Assembly: GCA_013178095.1 (NCBI GenBank)
Contig: JABLXK010000012.1
Coordinates: forward strand, 39,692-103,691
From: Anaerolineae bacterium
Lineage (GTDB): Bacteria > Chloroflexota > Anaerolineae > Anaerolineales > Anaerolineaceae
DNA: 64,000 nt
Direction of reading: 5' to 3'
A program made the translations under genes and the position numbers. The notes beneath the pieces are model-generated. The model worked only from the letters and a program-made list of their open reading frames with translations, did no database searches and had not been told where the DNA came from. Shown one piece after another: positions 28,825 to 37,091 of this stretch; position 1 is the stretch's first letter; every line of letters starts with the position of its first letter.

Positions 28825-28854
28825 ATCGAAATAATAAAAAAACCTCGATCTATT

Positions 28855-28887
28855 AACCGGCGGAAATAACTCTGCCGGTTTTTTTGG
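28855..28887 (+). terminator. Terminator at the end of the catabolic island
   Basis: AACCGGC / GCCGGTT stem followed by TTTTTTT, 30 nt after the E1beta stop. Confidence 0.9.
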
Positions 28888-28963
28888 GGATAACTATCTG
28901 TGCGCGGAATATGCCGATCGCTATATAATGGATTTGCTGGTGAACGAAGAAAAGGAGGAATAA

Positions 28964-29641
28964 ATGGTTGATAAAAAGACACTGATCCGCAAGTTGATCT
29001 TTCTCTTCATTTTCTTCATTGCGCTTTATGCTTTATTGTTCTTCACTTCCGCCGGAACTTTCGACTATTGGCAGGCCTGGATGTACCTGTTGGTGTTGGT
29101 TGTCATCCAATTTGCCATGACGGTTTACCTGCTTAAAACCGATCCGGAATTGTTGCAGCGGCGGCTGCAATTCAGCGAGCGCCGAAAGACGCAAAAACGG
29201 CTTATCTCATTTTCTATCCCATTGTTCTTCCTGATATCTACTCTGCCCGGATTGGATCAGCGCTTCGGATGGTCGAACTTGTCCGCGGCTGTTTCAATTC
29301 TGGCTGAGGTGTTAGTGGTGGTGTCCTATGGCATCATTGCCCTGGTCTTTCGCGAAAACAGTTATACCTCGCGCATCGTCGAAGTTGCCCCGGGCCAGAA
29401 AGTGATCGATACCGGCCCTTATGCGCTGGTGAGACACCCCATGTACGTGGGTGCGATGTTGATGTATCTGATGATGCCATTGGCCTTGGGGTCTTGGGTG
29501 GCGTTCCTGGTATCGCTGCTGATGATATTTTTCATTGTATTCCGCATCAGGGATGAGGAAAAGACGCTTTTGGAAGGGCTGCCTGGCTATCGCGAGTATA
29601 CCCGGAAAGTCAAATACCGCCTGATCCCGGGTATCTGGTAA
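28964..29641 (+). CDS. ICMT-family membrane methyltransferase-like protein
   Basis: 225 residues, about five membrane helices. The C-terminal signature is GPYALVRHPMYVGAML with the RHPxY motif, followed by RIRDEEKTLLEGLPGYREY, as in isoprenylcysteine carboxyl methyltransferase and phospholipid methyltransferase families (S-adenosylmethionine binding at the membrane face). Bacterial members mostly have unknown substrates. RBS AAAGGAGG precedes the ATG. It has its own terminator and seems monocistronic. Confidence 0.85.
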   Translation: MVDKKTLIRKLIFLFIFFIALYALLFFTSAGTFDYWQAWMYLLVLVVIQFAMTVYLLKTDPELLQRRLQFSERRKTQKRLISFSIPLFFLISTLPGLDQRFGWSNLSAAVSILAEVLVVVSYGIIALVFRENSYTSRIVEVAPGQKVIDTGPYALVRHPMYVGAMLMYLMMPLALGSWVAFLVSLLMIFFIVFRIRDEEKTLLEGLPGYREYTRKVKYRLIPGIW

Positions 29642-29644
29642 ATA

Positions 29645-29677
29645 AAAAGCCGTTCACTAAGTTGGTGAACGGCTTTT
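29645..29677 (+). terminator. Rho-independent terminator
   Basis: AAAAGCCGTTCAC / GTGAACGGCTTTT, a 13-bp near-perfect inverted repeat right after the ICMT-family stop. Its A/T ends make it usable in both directions. Confidence 0.92.
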
Positions 29678-29684
29678 AATCATG

Positions 29685-29720
29685 TCATTGCGAGCCGCAT
29701 CGCGGCGCGGCAATCTCGAA
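29685..29720. repeat. GTCATTGCGAG...GGCAATCTC dispersed element
   Basis: GTCATTGCGAG, a GC-rich middle (CCGCATCGCGGCGC) and GGCAATCTCG. Same family as copies near 7131 and 62707. Confidence 0.7.
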
Positions 29721-29737
29721 CACCGAAGAACTGCGAA

Positions 29738-29846
29738 CTAATCCGTCGAAATATCCTTTAAGAAGCTTCTGCCGACCTGCGGCGGCGTCACCGAAAATGC
29801 GTCGCCAATGGTGGCAGCAGCATCCGTGAAAATTGATTGTCTTTGC
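29738..29846 (-). pseudogene. Decayed 3' fragment of a phosphopentomutase (deoB) gene
   Basis: On the minus strand one frame (29830 to the TAG at 29738) reads FTDAAATIGDAFSV, then QVGRSFLKDIS. This mirrors the C-terminus of the intact DeoB encoded at 32812-33993 (ADVAATIGEAFSV, VGRSFLKEIS). Just upstream, in another frame, VRKDNQ matches the KVKDN that precedes it in DeoB, so at least one frameshift or small deletion separates them. Everything before that is missing. The differences from the intact copy are many, so this is an old or separately acquired remnant rather than a recent duplicate. Confidence 0.8.
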
Positions 29847-29933
29847 GAACTGCACCACGGTGCGGTAATCAGGCTCATCCAATGATCGCTTGAACCAACT
29901 GCAAGCAAATCTTCTCTTCCCGGGGGAAGTTTT

Positions 29934-32060
29934 CTATCCTTTTGGCTGGATAAACCTGGTCAGGCGATCGGCCGCGGCAACCAACAATACATCCACCAAT
30001 AATGCGGCCAACGCCAGCCAGATCACATTGAAGTTCCACAAAGGTTGCCGCACACTGTTCCGGGTTAAGAACATCAGGTCCGTGACGATAACGCTGAAGG
30101 TTTTGAAAGCGGCTAAAAGCACCTGCGGCAGGATGGCTATTGTCAAGCCGATGAGGCGCCCTATAGTTTTGCGGGCATCATGCGCCAGCACCAGGCCGGC
30201 TGCTGCCGCGCTGGCCGTTCCGGCGAATCCCAACAGGAGTTGCACAAGTGTGTAGCCGACCGCGTCGGCGCTGACGGTGTAGCGCCCTGATCGCAGCAGC
30301 ACGTAGGCCACGTGCACAATCGCCAACAGCACACCCGCCGCGAAGCAGGCGCGATAATCCTTCAAGGTTTTTCCGGATTGATTCTTGCGGCGGGTTTTGA
30401 CCGCCAGCAGGAAAATCAGGACAGCTGCAAAAACCAGCGAGAAGGGGCTGTAAACGGTGTTCATGGTAACCCAGTTGTAATCCAGCGCGTCCACCAGGCC
30501 ATCCCAGATCGGCCAGTACCAGGGCGTTTTTTGCTGCAAGATGATCTCGAAATTCTCCCCATCCTGGAAAAAGATCAAATACTTGTCTCCGCCCAGGTTG
30601 AGGGTTTGCAGGTCGTTGTTGAAGAAAAAATCACTTTCGCCGGCTGCGGTCAGGCCGGTGACGCGCGTGAAATTGTAGCGCGCGCCGTCCGCGACCTTGA
30701 CAGCCAGGTAACCGTGGAAATCGGTTGTACCGTGGATGCGGCGTGTATCGTTCTTGATTTCGTCAGCCGTGATCGTATAAGGCTGGTCGGCGGAAAGATA
30801 CGCACGCGGGTTGCCCAACATGAAGTAAAGCGGTGTGCTGGCAGAAATGCGTGCTTCCGTGCGGTTGCGTACCTGGGCCATAATGCCCAGCGGGAATTCC
30901 TCCCAGGCGGACATGCCGGGCACGTAAAATCCATGACGCATGATGAACGAATTGCTCACAACGGCGGTGTGCACGTGTCCAATGTAAGCTGCGGCACCCT
31001 GGTTGATAAAACCCAGGGCAATGGAATCCTCTTTCCAGGGTTGGAACGAGCCGCAGCTGGGTGTTTCTACCACCAGCGCATTCAGCGCGGGGATCTCCAC
31101 GGCGGTCAGGTTGGTATCCTCACCATGGTTCTTGGAGGTTGTGTTCCACATCCAGCGTGTGGCGGATACGTGCCGTACCCAGTAGAAATAGTTGGATTTT
31201 TGCAAAGTCTTGACCAGGTTATCCTGCGTCAGCGGGATTGGGTTGGCGGCAGGCTGGTTGAGATCCACGATAATCGGTGTTAAAACACCCTGATCGATCT
31301 CCACATCCGAGCCCAGAAAACTTTCTCCGTTGCGGATCATCCGGCCATTCTGCCACAATCGCTCGGCTGCTTCGATTGTTCCGCCGCTGATAAAGCCGAT
31401 GGCCGGATAGTAATCCATGCTCTTTAAGATATCTCCGGTGCTCCATAAAGTAGCTTCGTCGATGTTTTGCGGGGCGGCGACCCACAAAATATACTTCGGC
31501 CGGTAGGCGATCGCTTGGGTGAGATTCTCGGTGAGGACCAGCCCTTCTGTTTCGGAAATGGTCTTTGCCAGGCTTTGATATACATCCTGCGGGTTGCAGA
31601 TTATGACGGTCTCCTGAATGGGGCTATCCAGAGAGGCATCGCCCATTTCAAGGCTGAACCGCCAGGCCCAATGGGTAAGGTTGAACCCGCTCTTGATTAG
31701 TCTGATGGCTTTTTGCAGCTCATATTGACTGAGTTCGTTCTCCCAGGATTCACGCGCAGGAACCCGACCGGTGAAGAGATTCTCCAACACGGGCAAGGCA
31801 CGCTGGTCGCCGATCTCGCCCAAAGCCCAGGTGGTGGAATTGCGCGTGCCGAAGTCCAGGCTTTCATCCCTCAGTTGGGTGGAGAGGGCTTCCACGCAAT
31901 CGCCGCCATATGCGTCTTCGGCGGTAAGGCACATGTTTTTGATGGTGTAACCGATCCAGGTCGAGGAAACCACAAATAACATGACAAACAGGCTGAGACC
32001 AAGGATGGCGAGGTAAGCCAGCACTTGGGTGAATTTTCTGTTTTTACGGCTCACTTTCAT
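29934..32060 (-). CDS. Large membrane protein with HEAT-like and C25-peptidase-like segments
   Basis: 708 residues from the ATG at 32060, which overlaps the end of the XRE gene by 17 nt. A start 51 nt upstream is possible. One N-terminal helix (about 12-35) precedes an external region of about 500 residues, then about five C-terminal helices. The early external part has an ALxxQLRDESLDFGTRxxTTWALGEIGDQRALPVLE unit that looks like one HEAT repeat. The later part (PSCGSF, AAYIGHVH, EFPLGIMAQVRN, YFMLGNPR) resembles gingipain/C25 peptidases, with a possible His in VRHVSATRW and Cys in PSCG. Catalysis is uncertain. No established family is recognised. Confidence 0.7.
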   Translation of the reverse strand: MKVSRKNRKFTQVLAYLAILGLSLFVMLFVVSSTWIGYTIKNMCLTAEDAYGGDCVEALSTQLRDESLDFGTRNSTTWALGEIGDQRALPVLENLFTGRVPARESWENELSQYELQKAIRLIKSGFNLTHWAWRFSLEMGDASLDSPIQETVIICNPQDVYQSLAKTISETEGLVLTENLTQAIAYRPKYILWVAAPQNIDEATLWSTGDILKSMDYYPAIGFISGGTIEAAERLWQNGRMIRNGESFLGSDVEIDQGVLTPIIVDLNQPAANPIPLTQDNLVKTLQKSNYFYWVRHVSATRWMWNTTSKNHGEDTNLTAVEIPALNALVVETPSCGSFQPWKEDSIALGFINQGAAAYIGHVHTAVVSNSFIMRHGFYVPGMSAWEEFPLGIMAQVRNRTEARISASTPLYFMLGNPRAYLSADQPYTITADEIKNDTRRIHGTTDFHGYLAVKVADGARYNFTRVTGLTAAGESDFFFNNDLQTLNLGGDKYLIFFQDGENFEIILQQKTPWYWPIWDGLVDALDYNWVTMNTVYSPFSLVFAAVLIFLLAVKTRRKNQSGKTLKDYRACFAAGVLLAIVHVAYVLLRSGRYTVSADAVGYTLVQLLLGFAGTASAAAAGLVLAHDARKTIGRLIGLTIAILPQVLLAAFKTFSVIVTDLMFLTRNSVRQPLWNFNVIWLALAALLVDVLLVAAADRLTRFIQPKG

Positions 32061-32268
32061 CTCCGGTATAGAAAAAGACGTCTTCGATTTTGACGTTGAA
32101 ATAACGCGCAATGCGGAAAGCCAGAGTCAGGGAGGGCAGGTATTTATCGTTTTCTATTGCGATCACCGTCTGACGGCTGACCCGCAGCTGGTCGGCTAAC
32201 TGTTCCTGAGTCAGGTCGTGCATAGCGCGAAGTACCTTGAGGTTATTCTTTTTGCCCATGGCCTCCAT
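32044..32268 (-). CDS. XRE-family (YozG-like) small transcriptional regulator
   Basis: 74 residues, a single helix-turn-helix domain: LTQEQLADQLRVSRQTVIAIENDKYLPSLTLAFRIARYF, then IEDVFFY. This compact type commonly sits next to a small DUF2178-like membrane protein, as here. The start could also be the ATG at 32259, but GGAGG would then be only 2 nt away, so the earlier ATG is kept. It overlaps both neighbours, so the three genes form one operon. It probably represses that operon through the palindrome at 32646-32671. Confidence 0.88.
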   Translation of the reverse strand: MEAMGKKNNLKVLRAMHDLTQEQLADQLRVSRQTVIAIENDKYLPSLTLAFRIARYFNVKIEDVFFYTGDESEP

Positions 32269-32641
32269 ACTTTCTGTCGAAAAAGAAGGACGAAATGCTA
32301 TATAAGGTGATCAGGAACAGGGTCAGGTAAGCCAGGATGACGCCCAGAGATTCCAGGAAAAAATTGGAATCGTGGCTCAATATCAACAAGCCTAACGCGC
32401 TCATCCCCAAGGTGGGGGCGAAGATGATGTAGGTCAGTTGGGCGGCCTTTTCGCGCACGCTTTGCTCGCGCTCGTCCATGATTGGCCCGCTGCTCGAACG
32501 CACGCTGGTGAGGAAAAACAACCCGGCGATCGCGGTGAGTACTGCCAAAGCGTGTTGCGCGCGCAGCAACGCCAGTAAGATCAATGCCGACAGAAAGACG
32601 CTGACCATGATTTTTAGGATCCTAGAGGTTATTCTATCCAT
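32243..32641 (-). CDS. DUF2178-like membrane protein
   Basis: 132 residues from the ATG at 32641 (upstream in-frame ATGs lie inside the operator palindrome). Four membrane helices come in two pairs. Between them is the cytoplasmic loop GPIMDEREQSVREKAAQL, where the DERE...REKA pattern is typical of this small family that accompanies XRE regulators. Probably a membrane sensor or antagonist of the regulator, but its role is not established. The ATG lacks a Shine-Dalgarno sequence, and the predicted transcription start falls at the ATG. Confidence 0.75.
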   Translation of the reverse strand: MDRITSRILKIMVSVFLSALILLALLRAQHALAVLTAIAGLFFLTSVRSSSGPIMDEREQSVREKAAQLTYIIFAPTLGMSALGLLILSHDSNFFLESLGVILAYLTLFLITLYSISSFFFDRKYGGHGQKE

Positions 32642-32645
32642 TTCG

Positions 32646-32676
32646 TTAATGTACAACATGTTGTACATTAAGTCAA
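32646..32676 (-). promoter_or_regulatory. Promoter with an embedded 26-bp perfect palindrome (XRE operator candidate)
   Basis: On the minus strand TTGACT (-35, 32676-32671), exactly 17 nt, then TACATT (-10, 32653-32648), about 7 nt before the ATG at 32641. Positions 32646-32671 form a perfect palindrome with half-site TGTTGTACATTAA, filling the spacer and the -10. A repressor bound here would block RNA polymerase, and the self-encoded XRE protein is the natural candidate. Confidence 0.8.
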
Positions 32677-32775
32677 GTAATACTTACTATTTTGGATAAA
32701 ACCCGGAAAAATGGGTAGATAAAAACCAACCATCGGCTGCAAACCGGTGGTTGTATTTTTTGGGTGAGAGGCGAA

Positions 32776-32803
32776 CAAAAAGCCGCCCTGTTGGGGGCGG
32801 CTT
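32776..32803 (-). terminator. Terminator of deoB
   Basis: On the minus strand AAGCCGCC / GGGCGGCTT with a short loop, then TTTTGTT, beginning 9 nt after the deoB stop. Confidence 0.88.
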
Positions 32804-32811
32804 GGTTTGGC

Positions 32812-33993
32812 TCAATTGCTCGAAATTTCTTTCAGAAAGCTCCTGCCCACCAGCGGCAGGGGCACCGAGAATGCTTCGCCGATGGTCGCGGCCACGTCCG
32901 CGAATGATTCGCGGATGCCTAAATTAACATTATCCTTTACTTTCTTTCCGAACACCAGCAGCGGGATGTACTCGCGTGAGTGGTCTGTACTGGGGGTGGT
33001 GGGATCTACGCCATGGTCGGCTACGATCATGGCAATATCGCTATCGCTCATCTTCTCGCGGATAGTTGGTATGTATGCGTCGAATTCCTCCAGTTTTTGC
33101 GCGTAGCCTTTGACGTCGTTGCGGTGGCCGTAGGTCATGTCGAATTCCACCAGGTTGGCGAACAAAAGGCCTGTGAAATCCTCGTCCATGAAATCGACCA
33201 TCGCCTGGATGCTTTCCATATTAAAGACTGAGTGGTGCGTCTTGCTGATACCGCGCCCGCCGAACAGGTCGTCGATCTTGCCTGTGGCATACACCTTGTG
33301 GCCGTTCTTGATCAGGGTGTCCAGCATAGTGTCGGTCGGCGCCAGCAGCGGGTAATCGTGGCGGCGTTTGGTGCGGGTGAAATTTTCTGCGTTGGTGCCA
33401 ATGAAAGGCCGCGCGATCACGCGCCCCACGGCGTGCTCGCCGGTTAGCATTTTCCGTGAAATATCACATACCCGGTAGAGTTCTTCGATCGGGATGATTT
33501 CTTCATTCGCGGCAATCTGGAATACCGAATCGGCCGAGGTGTACACGATCAGCTTTTTCGTGCGCATATGTTCCTCGCCCAATTCCTTGATGATCTCGGT
33601 GCCTGAAGCGGGTTTGTTGCCCAGCACTTCATAACCGGTCAGCCGTGTGAATTCATCCAGGACTTCCTTGGGGAATCCGTTGGGGTAGGTGGGGAAAGGG
33701 CGCTTGACTTCAATACCCATCAATTCCCAATGCCCGGTAACCGAATCCTTTCCTTTGGAAATTTCGTTGCACTTGCCATAGGCGCCGCGTGTGTTTTCCC
33801 GCGCTGGAACGCCTTCGATAAAAGTGATATTTCCCAACCCCATCTCGCCCATGTTCGGCAGCTTCAGTCCGCCTAAAACCCGGGCAGTGTTGGCCAGGGA
33901 ATTGCTGCCGGTGTCGCCGTATTGATCCGCGTCCGGTAGTTCGCCGGCGCCCACGCCATCCAAAACGATCACTGCTATACGTTTAATTTCCAT
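32812..33993 (-). CDS. deoB: Phosphopentomutase
   Basis: 393 residues, full length for DeoB of the alkaline-phosphatase superfamily. Metal-binding pieces are readable: VLDGVGAGELPDA at the N-terminus, the SVTGHWE segment with the phosphorylated Thr position, and DHGVDPTTPSTDHSREY for the second metal site. Interconverts ribose-1-phosphate (or deoxyribose-1-phosphate) and the 5-phosphate in nucleoside salvage. Stands alone here with its own terminator. A second, decayed copy of its 3' end lies at 29738. Confidence 0.96.
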   Translation of the reverse strand: MEIKRIAVIVLDGVGAGELPDADQYGDTGSNSLANTARVLGGLKLPNMGEMGLGNITFIEGVPARENTRGAYGKCNEISKGKDSVTGHWELMGIEVKRPFPTYPNGFPKEVLDEFTRLTGYEVLGNKPASGTEIIKELGEEHMRTKKLIVYTSADSVFQIAANEEIIPIEELYRVCDISRKMLTGEHAVGRVIARPFIGTNAENFTRTKRRHDYPLLAPTDTMLDTLIKNGHKVYATGKIDDLFGGRGISKTHHSVFNMESIQAMVDFMDEDFTGLLFANLVEFDMTYGHRNDVKGYAQKLEEFDAYIPTIREKMSDSDIAMIVADHGVDPTTPSTDHSREYIPLLVFGKKVKDNVNLGIRESFADVAATIGEAFSVPLPLVGRSFLKEISSN

Positions 33994-34186
33994 AATTCAT
34001 CCCTGTAAATGATTGATATGAGCGTTAGATTATACTCTTTCAGGAAAGTTAACCATAGCCGAAACCGTTAGAGATATATAAAAAAAAGTGCGGTCGAGAA
34101 GGGTAGCAGCGGTGAATTAATGAAATGTAAATATGATTAATTTCTTAAATCGGTAAAATTAAGCTAATCAAATAAGGAGTAGAAAC

Positions 34187-35065
34187 ATGAAAAAAGAGAA
34201 TCCCGCTGCATTCATCGGTATTGGTGTTGTGGTTTTAATCGCCGCCGGTCTGGCTTGGGCTGGCAGCCAGGGTGGCTTGAAATTATTGGGTTGGCCGATC
34301 TTTGCATTAAGTATCGCGCTGGTTTTTATCATTCAATGGCTCGCCTTTATCCCGGCTTTTATCCTGCAAACCGAAAAATTTTTTGACCTCACGGGCAGCC
34401 TGACCTATATAACCGTGACGTTCTTCGCTTTGTTGCTTAGCGGCAGCATAGACTTTCGATCAGTTCTGCTGGCAGGCATGGTGGTCTTTTGGGCAGCCCG
34501 TTTGGGGAGTTTTCTGGTAGCTCGCATTCACAAGAGCGGCAAAGACAGCCGCTTTGATGATATCAAACCCTCTTTTGGGCGCTTCCTGCAGGTTTGGACC
34601 GTGCAGGGATTGTGGATTTCGTTCACTTTTGCTGCCGCTTTGGCGGCCATCACAAGCCAGGTAAAAGTCAACCCTGAAGGATTTGCGTTGCTTGGCTTTC
34701 TCGTCTGGGCCCTTGGTTTAGGAATCGAAGCCCTGGCGGATCATCAGAAAAATGTCTTCCGCAGTGATCCGAAAAATAAGGATGCTTTCATTCACAGCGG
34801 GCTATGGTCCTGGTCGCGCCACCCCAACTATTTCGGCGAGATCACCCTTTGGGTGGGAGTAGCCCTGGTGGCGTACCCGGTGTTGTATGGTTGGCAGATG
34901 CTCACCCTCATCTCTCCTGTTTTTGTCGCTTTTCTATTAATTAAAGTCAGCGGTATTCCATTGCTGGAAAAACGGGCGGACGAAAAGTGGGGGGCGCAGG
35001 CGGATTATCAGGCCTACAAGGCGAAAACTTCCGTCTTAATTCCATTGCCTCCTCATAAACGATAA
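34187..35065 (+). CDS. DUF1295 (steroid 5-alpha-reductase-like) membrane protein
   Basis: 292 residues, about seven membrane helices. The C-terminal pattern FIHSGLWSWSRHPNYFGEITLW is the hallmark of the DUF1295/steroid-5-alpha-reductase C-terminal family, and the end ISGIPLLEKRADEKWG-like stretch (VSGIPLLEKRA) is also conserved. Bacterial members are uncharacterised lipid- or quinone-modifying enzyme candidates. RBS AAGGAG precedes the ATG. Followed by a strong terminator, so monocistronic. Confidence 0.88.
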   Translation: MKKENPAAFIGIGVVVLIAAGLAWAGSQGGLKLLGWPIFALSIALVFIIQWLAFIPAFILQTEKFFDLTGSLTYITVTFFALLLSGSIDFRSVLLAGMVVFWAARLGSFLVARIHKSGKDSRFDDIKPSFGRFLQVWTVQGLWISFTFAAALAAITSQVKVNPEGFALLGFLVWALGLGIEALADHQKNVFRSDPKNKDAFIHSGLWSWSRHPNYFGEITLWVGVALVAYPVLYGWQMLTLISPVFVAFLLIKVSGIPLLEKRADEKWGAQADYQAYKAKTSVLIPLPPHKR

Positions 35066-35085
35066 CTTTTGCTTTAAGTTCTTCC

Positions 35086-35118
35086 ATCCCTCCGGAATCG
35101 TTCCGGAGGGATTTCTTT
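35086..35118 (+). terminator. Rho-independent terminator
   Basis: Perfect 12-bp stem ATCCCTCCGGAA / TTCCGGAGGGAT with a 3-nt loop, then TTCTTT. Confidence 0.93.
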
Positions 35119-35204
35119 AAACCCATAATTTTTATTCAACTGCTATCTTCAATGATTTTTGGAATTATTTTCCCGTTCTATAATTTAAAGAAAAAAGGAG
35201 ACAA

Positions 35205-36008
35205 ATGGATCACCCGCTTGTGAAGATTCCCCGTGCCACGACATTAAATTTTGTTATGATCAGCATCTCGATTGGTATTCTTTCTAGCTTAGGCTTATTA
35301 TTTCCGCATCTTGTCTATCCCGACGCAGAATTGCGGTCCACTTTTATGCCCAATGATTTTGTCAATCTTGTGGTTGGTTTGCCGGTTCTGTTGGTGCCGT
35401 TATGGCTGGCGCGGCGCGATCGTTTGAGCGGGGTATTGCTTTTACCGGGAGCCTTGTTCTTCGTCGTCTATAGCTTTATCCCGTATGCGCGGGCTTTGTT
35501 CCCCTCAATAACCGCCTTGCCGTATGCGCTGCTGGTCATTTTTTCCGGAATACTGATATTTCAAATATTAAAAGGACTGGATTGGACTGCGCTGAAAGGC
35601 TGCCTTCAAGGCCGCGTTTCGGAACGGTTCGCAGGGAGTGTTCTGATCATCCTGGCGCTGTTGATTCTCGGTAGAAATGTAGGAGTGCTTTTAGGTTCCT
35701 CACCAATCGCCAAAACCGAGCTGGCGGTTTTGGTTGCTGATTTTGCAATCATCCCGTTTTGGTTCGGCGGTGGACTCTCTCTTTGGAAACGGGATGGTTT
35801 TGGATATGGTGCTGGATTGGGCTTGCTTTATCAATCCAGTATGCTTTACCTTGCTCTTGTTGTCCTGATGGTTGCGCAGCCATTCCTGACCGGCAAATCC
35901 TTCCCCGCGGCGGATATCCTGGTGATAGCCGGTATGGGCATAATTTGCCTGGTGCCTTTCCTAATATTCGTGCGTGGTGTTGAACGGAAGGAATTGCCAA
36001 CTCACTGA
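35205..36008 (+). CDS. Polytopic membrane protein of unknown function
   Basis: 267 residues with about eight hydrophobic helices and short loops. No catalytic or transport signature is recognised. The second loop carries the charged phrase LARRDRLSG and a helix pair follows. RBS AAAGGAG supports the ATG. Flanked by a terminator upstream and by the cold-shock gene downstream. Confidence 0.75.
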   Translation: MDHPLVKIPRATTLNFVMISISIGILSSLGLLFPHLVYPDAELRSTFMPNDFVNLVVGLPVLLVPLWLARRDRLSGVLLLPGALFFVVYSFIPYARALFPSITALPYALLVIFSGILIFQILKGLDWTALKGCLQGRVSERFAGSVLIILALLILGRNVGVLLGSSPIAKTELAVLVADFAIIPFWFGGGLSLWKRDGFGYGAGLGLLYQSSMLYLALVVLMVAQPFLTGKSFPAADILVIAGMGIICLVPFLIFVRGVERKELPTH

Positions 36009-36175
36009 TAAATAAAATGTGCCATTTTAAAATGGTTGAGAAAAGATTAACACACGGAATTGAAATCTATAGTAGACTATGTTACTGCTTTTTAAACGAA
36101 AGTTCTAATTACGATGCAAGTTTGGATTTGGAACTATGTTTACTCAGCAATAACAGAGGAAAGGAGTTCCAAATC

Positions 36176-36385
36176 ATGTCCGAAAAAGTTACAGGAACCG
36201 TAAAATGGTTCAACGGCAGCAAAGGCTACGGCTTCATCCAGCGCGAAGGTAGCGAAGATGTGTTTGTCCATTTCAGCGCCATTGTCGGTGATGGTTTTCG
36301 CAATCTGGAAGAAGGCCAGCGTGTTGAGTTCGTCGTGACCCAGGGTCAAAAAGGACCCCAGGCTGAGAACGTAGTAGTTCTCTAG
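36176..36385 (+). CDS. Cold shock protein (CspA family)
   Basis: 69 residues, a single cold-shock domain with RNP-1 GYGFIQ and RNP-2 VFVHF, starting [16 protein letters not shown]. Binds single-stranded RNA and DNA and acts as an RNA chaperone. The ATG at 36176 follows AAAGGAG. An in-frame ATG 159 nt upstream would add a non-family N-terminus and is rejected. The ~165-nt gap before the gene may include a structured 5' leader, as is usual for these genes. Ends at a strong terminator. Confidence 0.95.
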   Translation: MSEKVTGTVKWFNGSKGYGFIQREGSEDVFVHFSAIVGDGFRNLEEGQRVEFVVTQGQKGPQAENVVVL

Positions 36386-36409
36386 ACGAATAAATAAAAG
36401 AGTTAGCCG

Positions 36410-36440
36410 ATGGACAATCTTGCGATTGTCCATTTTTCTT
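36410..36440 (+). terminator. Terminator of the cold-shock gene
   Basis: ATGGACAATC / GATTGTCCAT with a TTGC loop, then TTTTTCTTT. Confidence 0.93.
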
Positions 36441-36490
36441 TAATTGGATCATCCATTTTCCCCTTCAGGTTTTCAGGTAAAATTCTTCCC

Positions 36491-36877
36491 ATGAATAAAC
36501 TAGAACAATTACCCGAAAATGTATTTAATAAAGTCGAGGTGGTCGCCATCGCCACCGCTGGCGCTGAAGGGCCGCATGTCGCGGCAACCTGGGCTGATTT
36601 CGTGATTGTAAAGCAGGCTGACGGAAAGGATCTGATCCTGATCCCCGCCGGTGGATATAGAGTTACCGAAGAAAATTTAATGAACGATCCGCGTATCCAG
36701 TTGCTGATCGGCTCGAAGCAGCTTCCGGGCAAAAGCGGTTCCGGATCAGGCTACCGCCTCTCCGGGCTTGGCGCCATCGAAACAACCGGTGCGAATTTTG
36801 AGGCTGTGCATACCCGATTCTCCTGGGCGCGCGCTGCGCTGGTGATTGAAGTGCAATCAATCGATCAGTTATTGTAA
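36491..36877 (+). CDS. Pyridoxamine-5'-phosphate-oxidase-like FMN-binding protein
   Basis: 128 residues from the ATG at 36491. A longer frame beginning at 36410 starts inside the terminator hairpin. The N-terminal strand pattern VEVVAIATAGAEGPHVAATW is the start of the split-barrel flavin-binding fold, and RVTEENLMNDPRIQLLIGS continues it. Members bind FMN or F420 and reduce varied substrates, or merely store the flavin. No RBS is seen. TAAAAT ends 7 nt before the ATG, suggesting a leaderless transcript. Confidence 0.8.
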   Translation: MNKLEQLPENVFNKVEVVAIATAGAEGPHVAATWADFVIVKQADGKDLILIPAGGYRVTEENLMNDPRIQLLIGSKQLPGKSGSGSGYRLSGLGAIETTGANFEAVHTRFSWARAALVIEVQSIDQLL

Positions 36878-36896
36878 GAAAATCGAAAACAGAATG

Positions 36897-36922
36897 CAGG
36901 CAGGGATGCCTGTTTTCTTTTT
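36897..36922 (+). terminator. Rho-independent terminator
   Basis: CAGGCA-ggga-TGCCTG, then TTTTCTTTTTC, 19 nt after the stop of the flavin-binding protein gene. Confidence 0.85.
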
Positions 36923-37091
36923 CTGCGTCTATCTATGCAATAAAGCAAAGCCGCCGCAGGGAAATGAGATTTAAATAAACCGGTGTTCATATGTGGTTAA
37001 ATATAGAACACCCAAAGAAATCTTTGCTTGCCGTAGAGAAAAAAGTACCAATCTATATTGTGTATGCGGAAACCTGAAAACAGGTGAATTA

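Noticed and set aside
30312..31283. 323-codon frame antisense to the large membrane protein gene
   Set aside because: The minus-strand frame is continuous over 2.1 kb with membrane helices and operon overlap. The antisense product lacks recognisable features.
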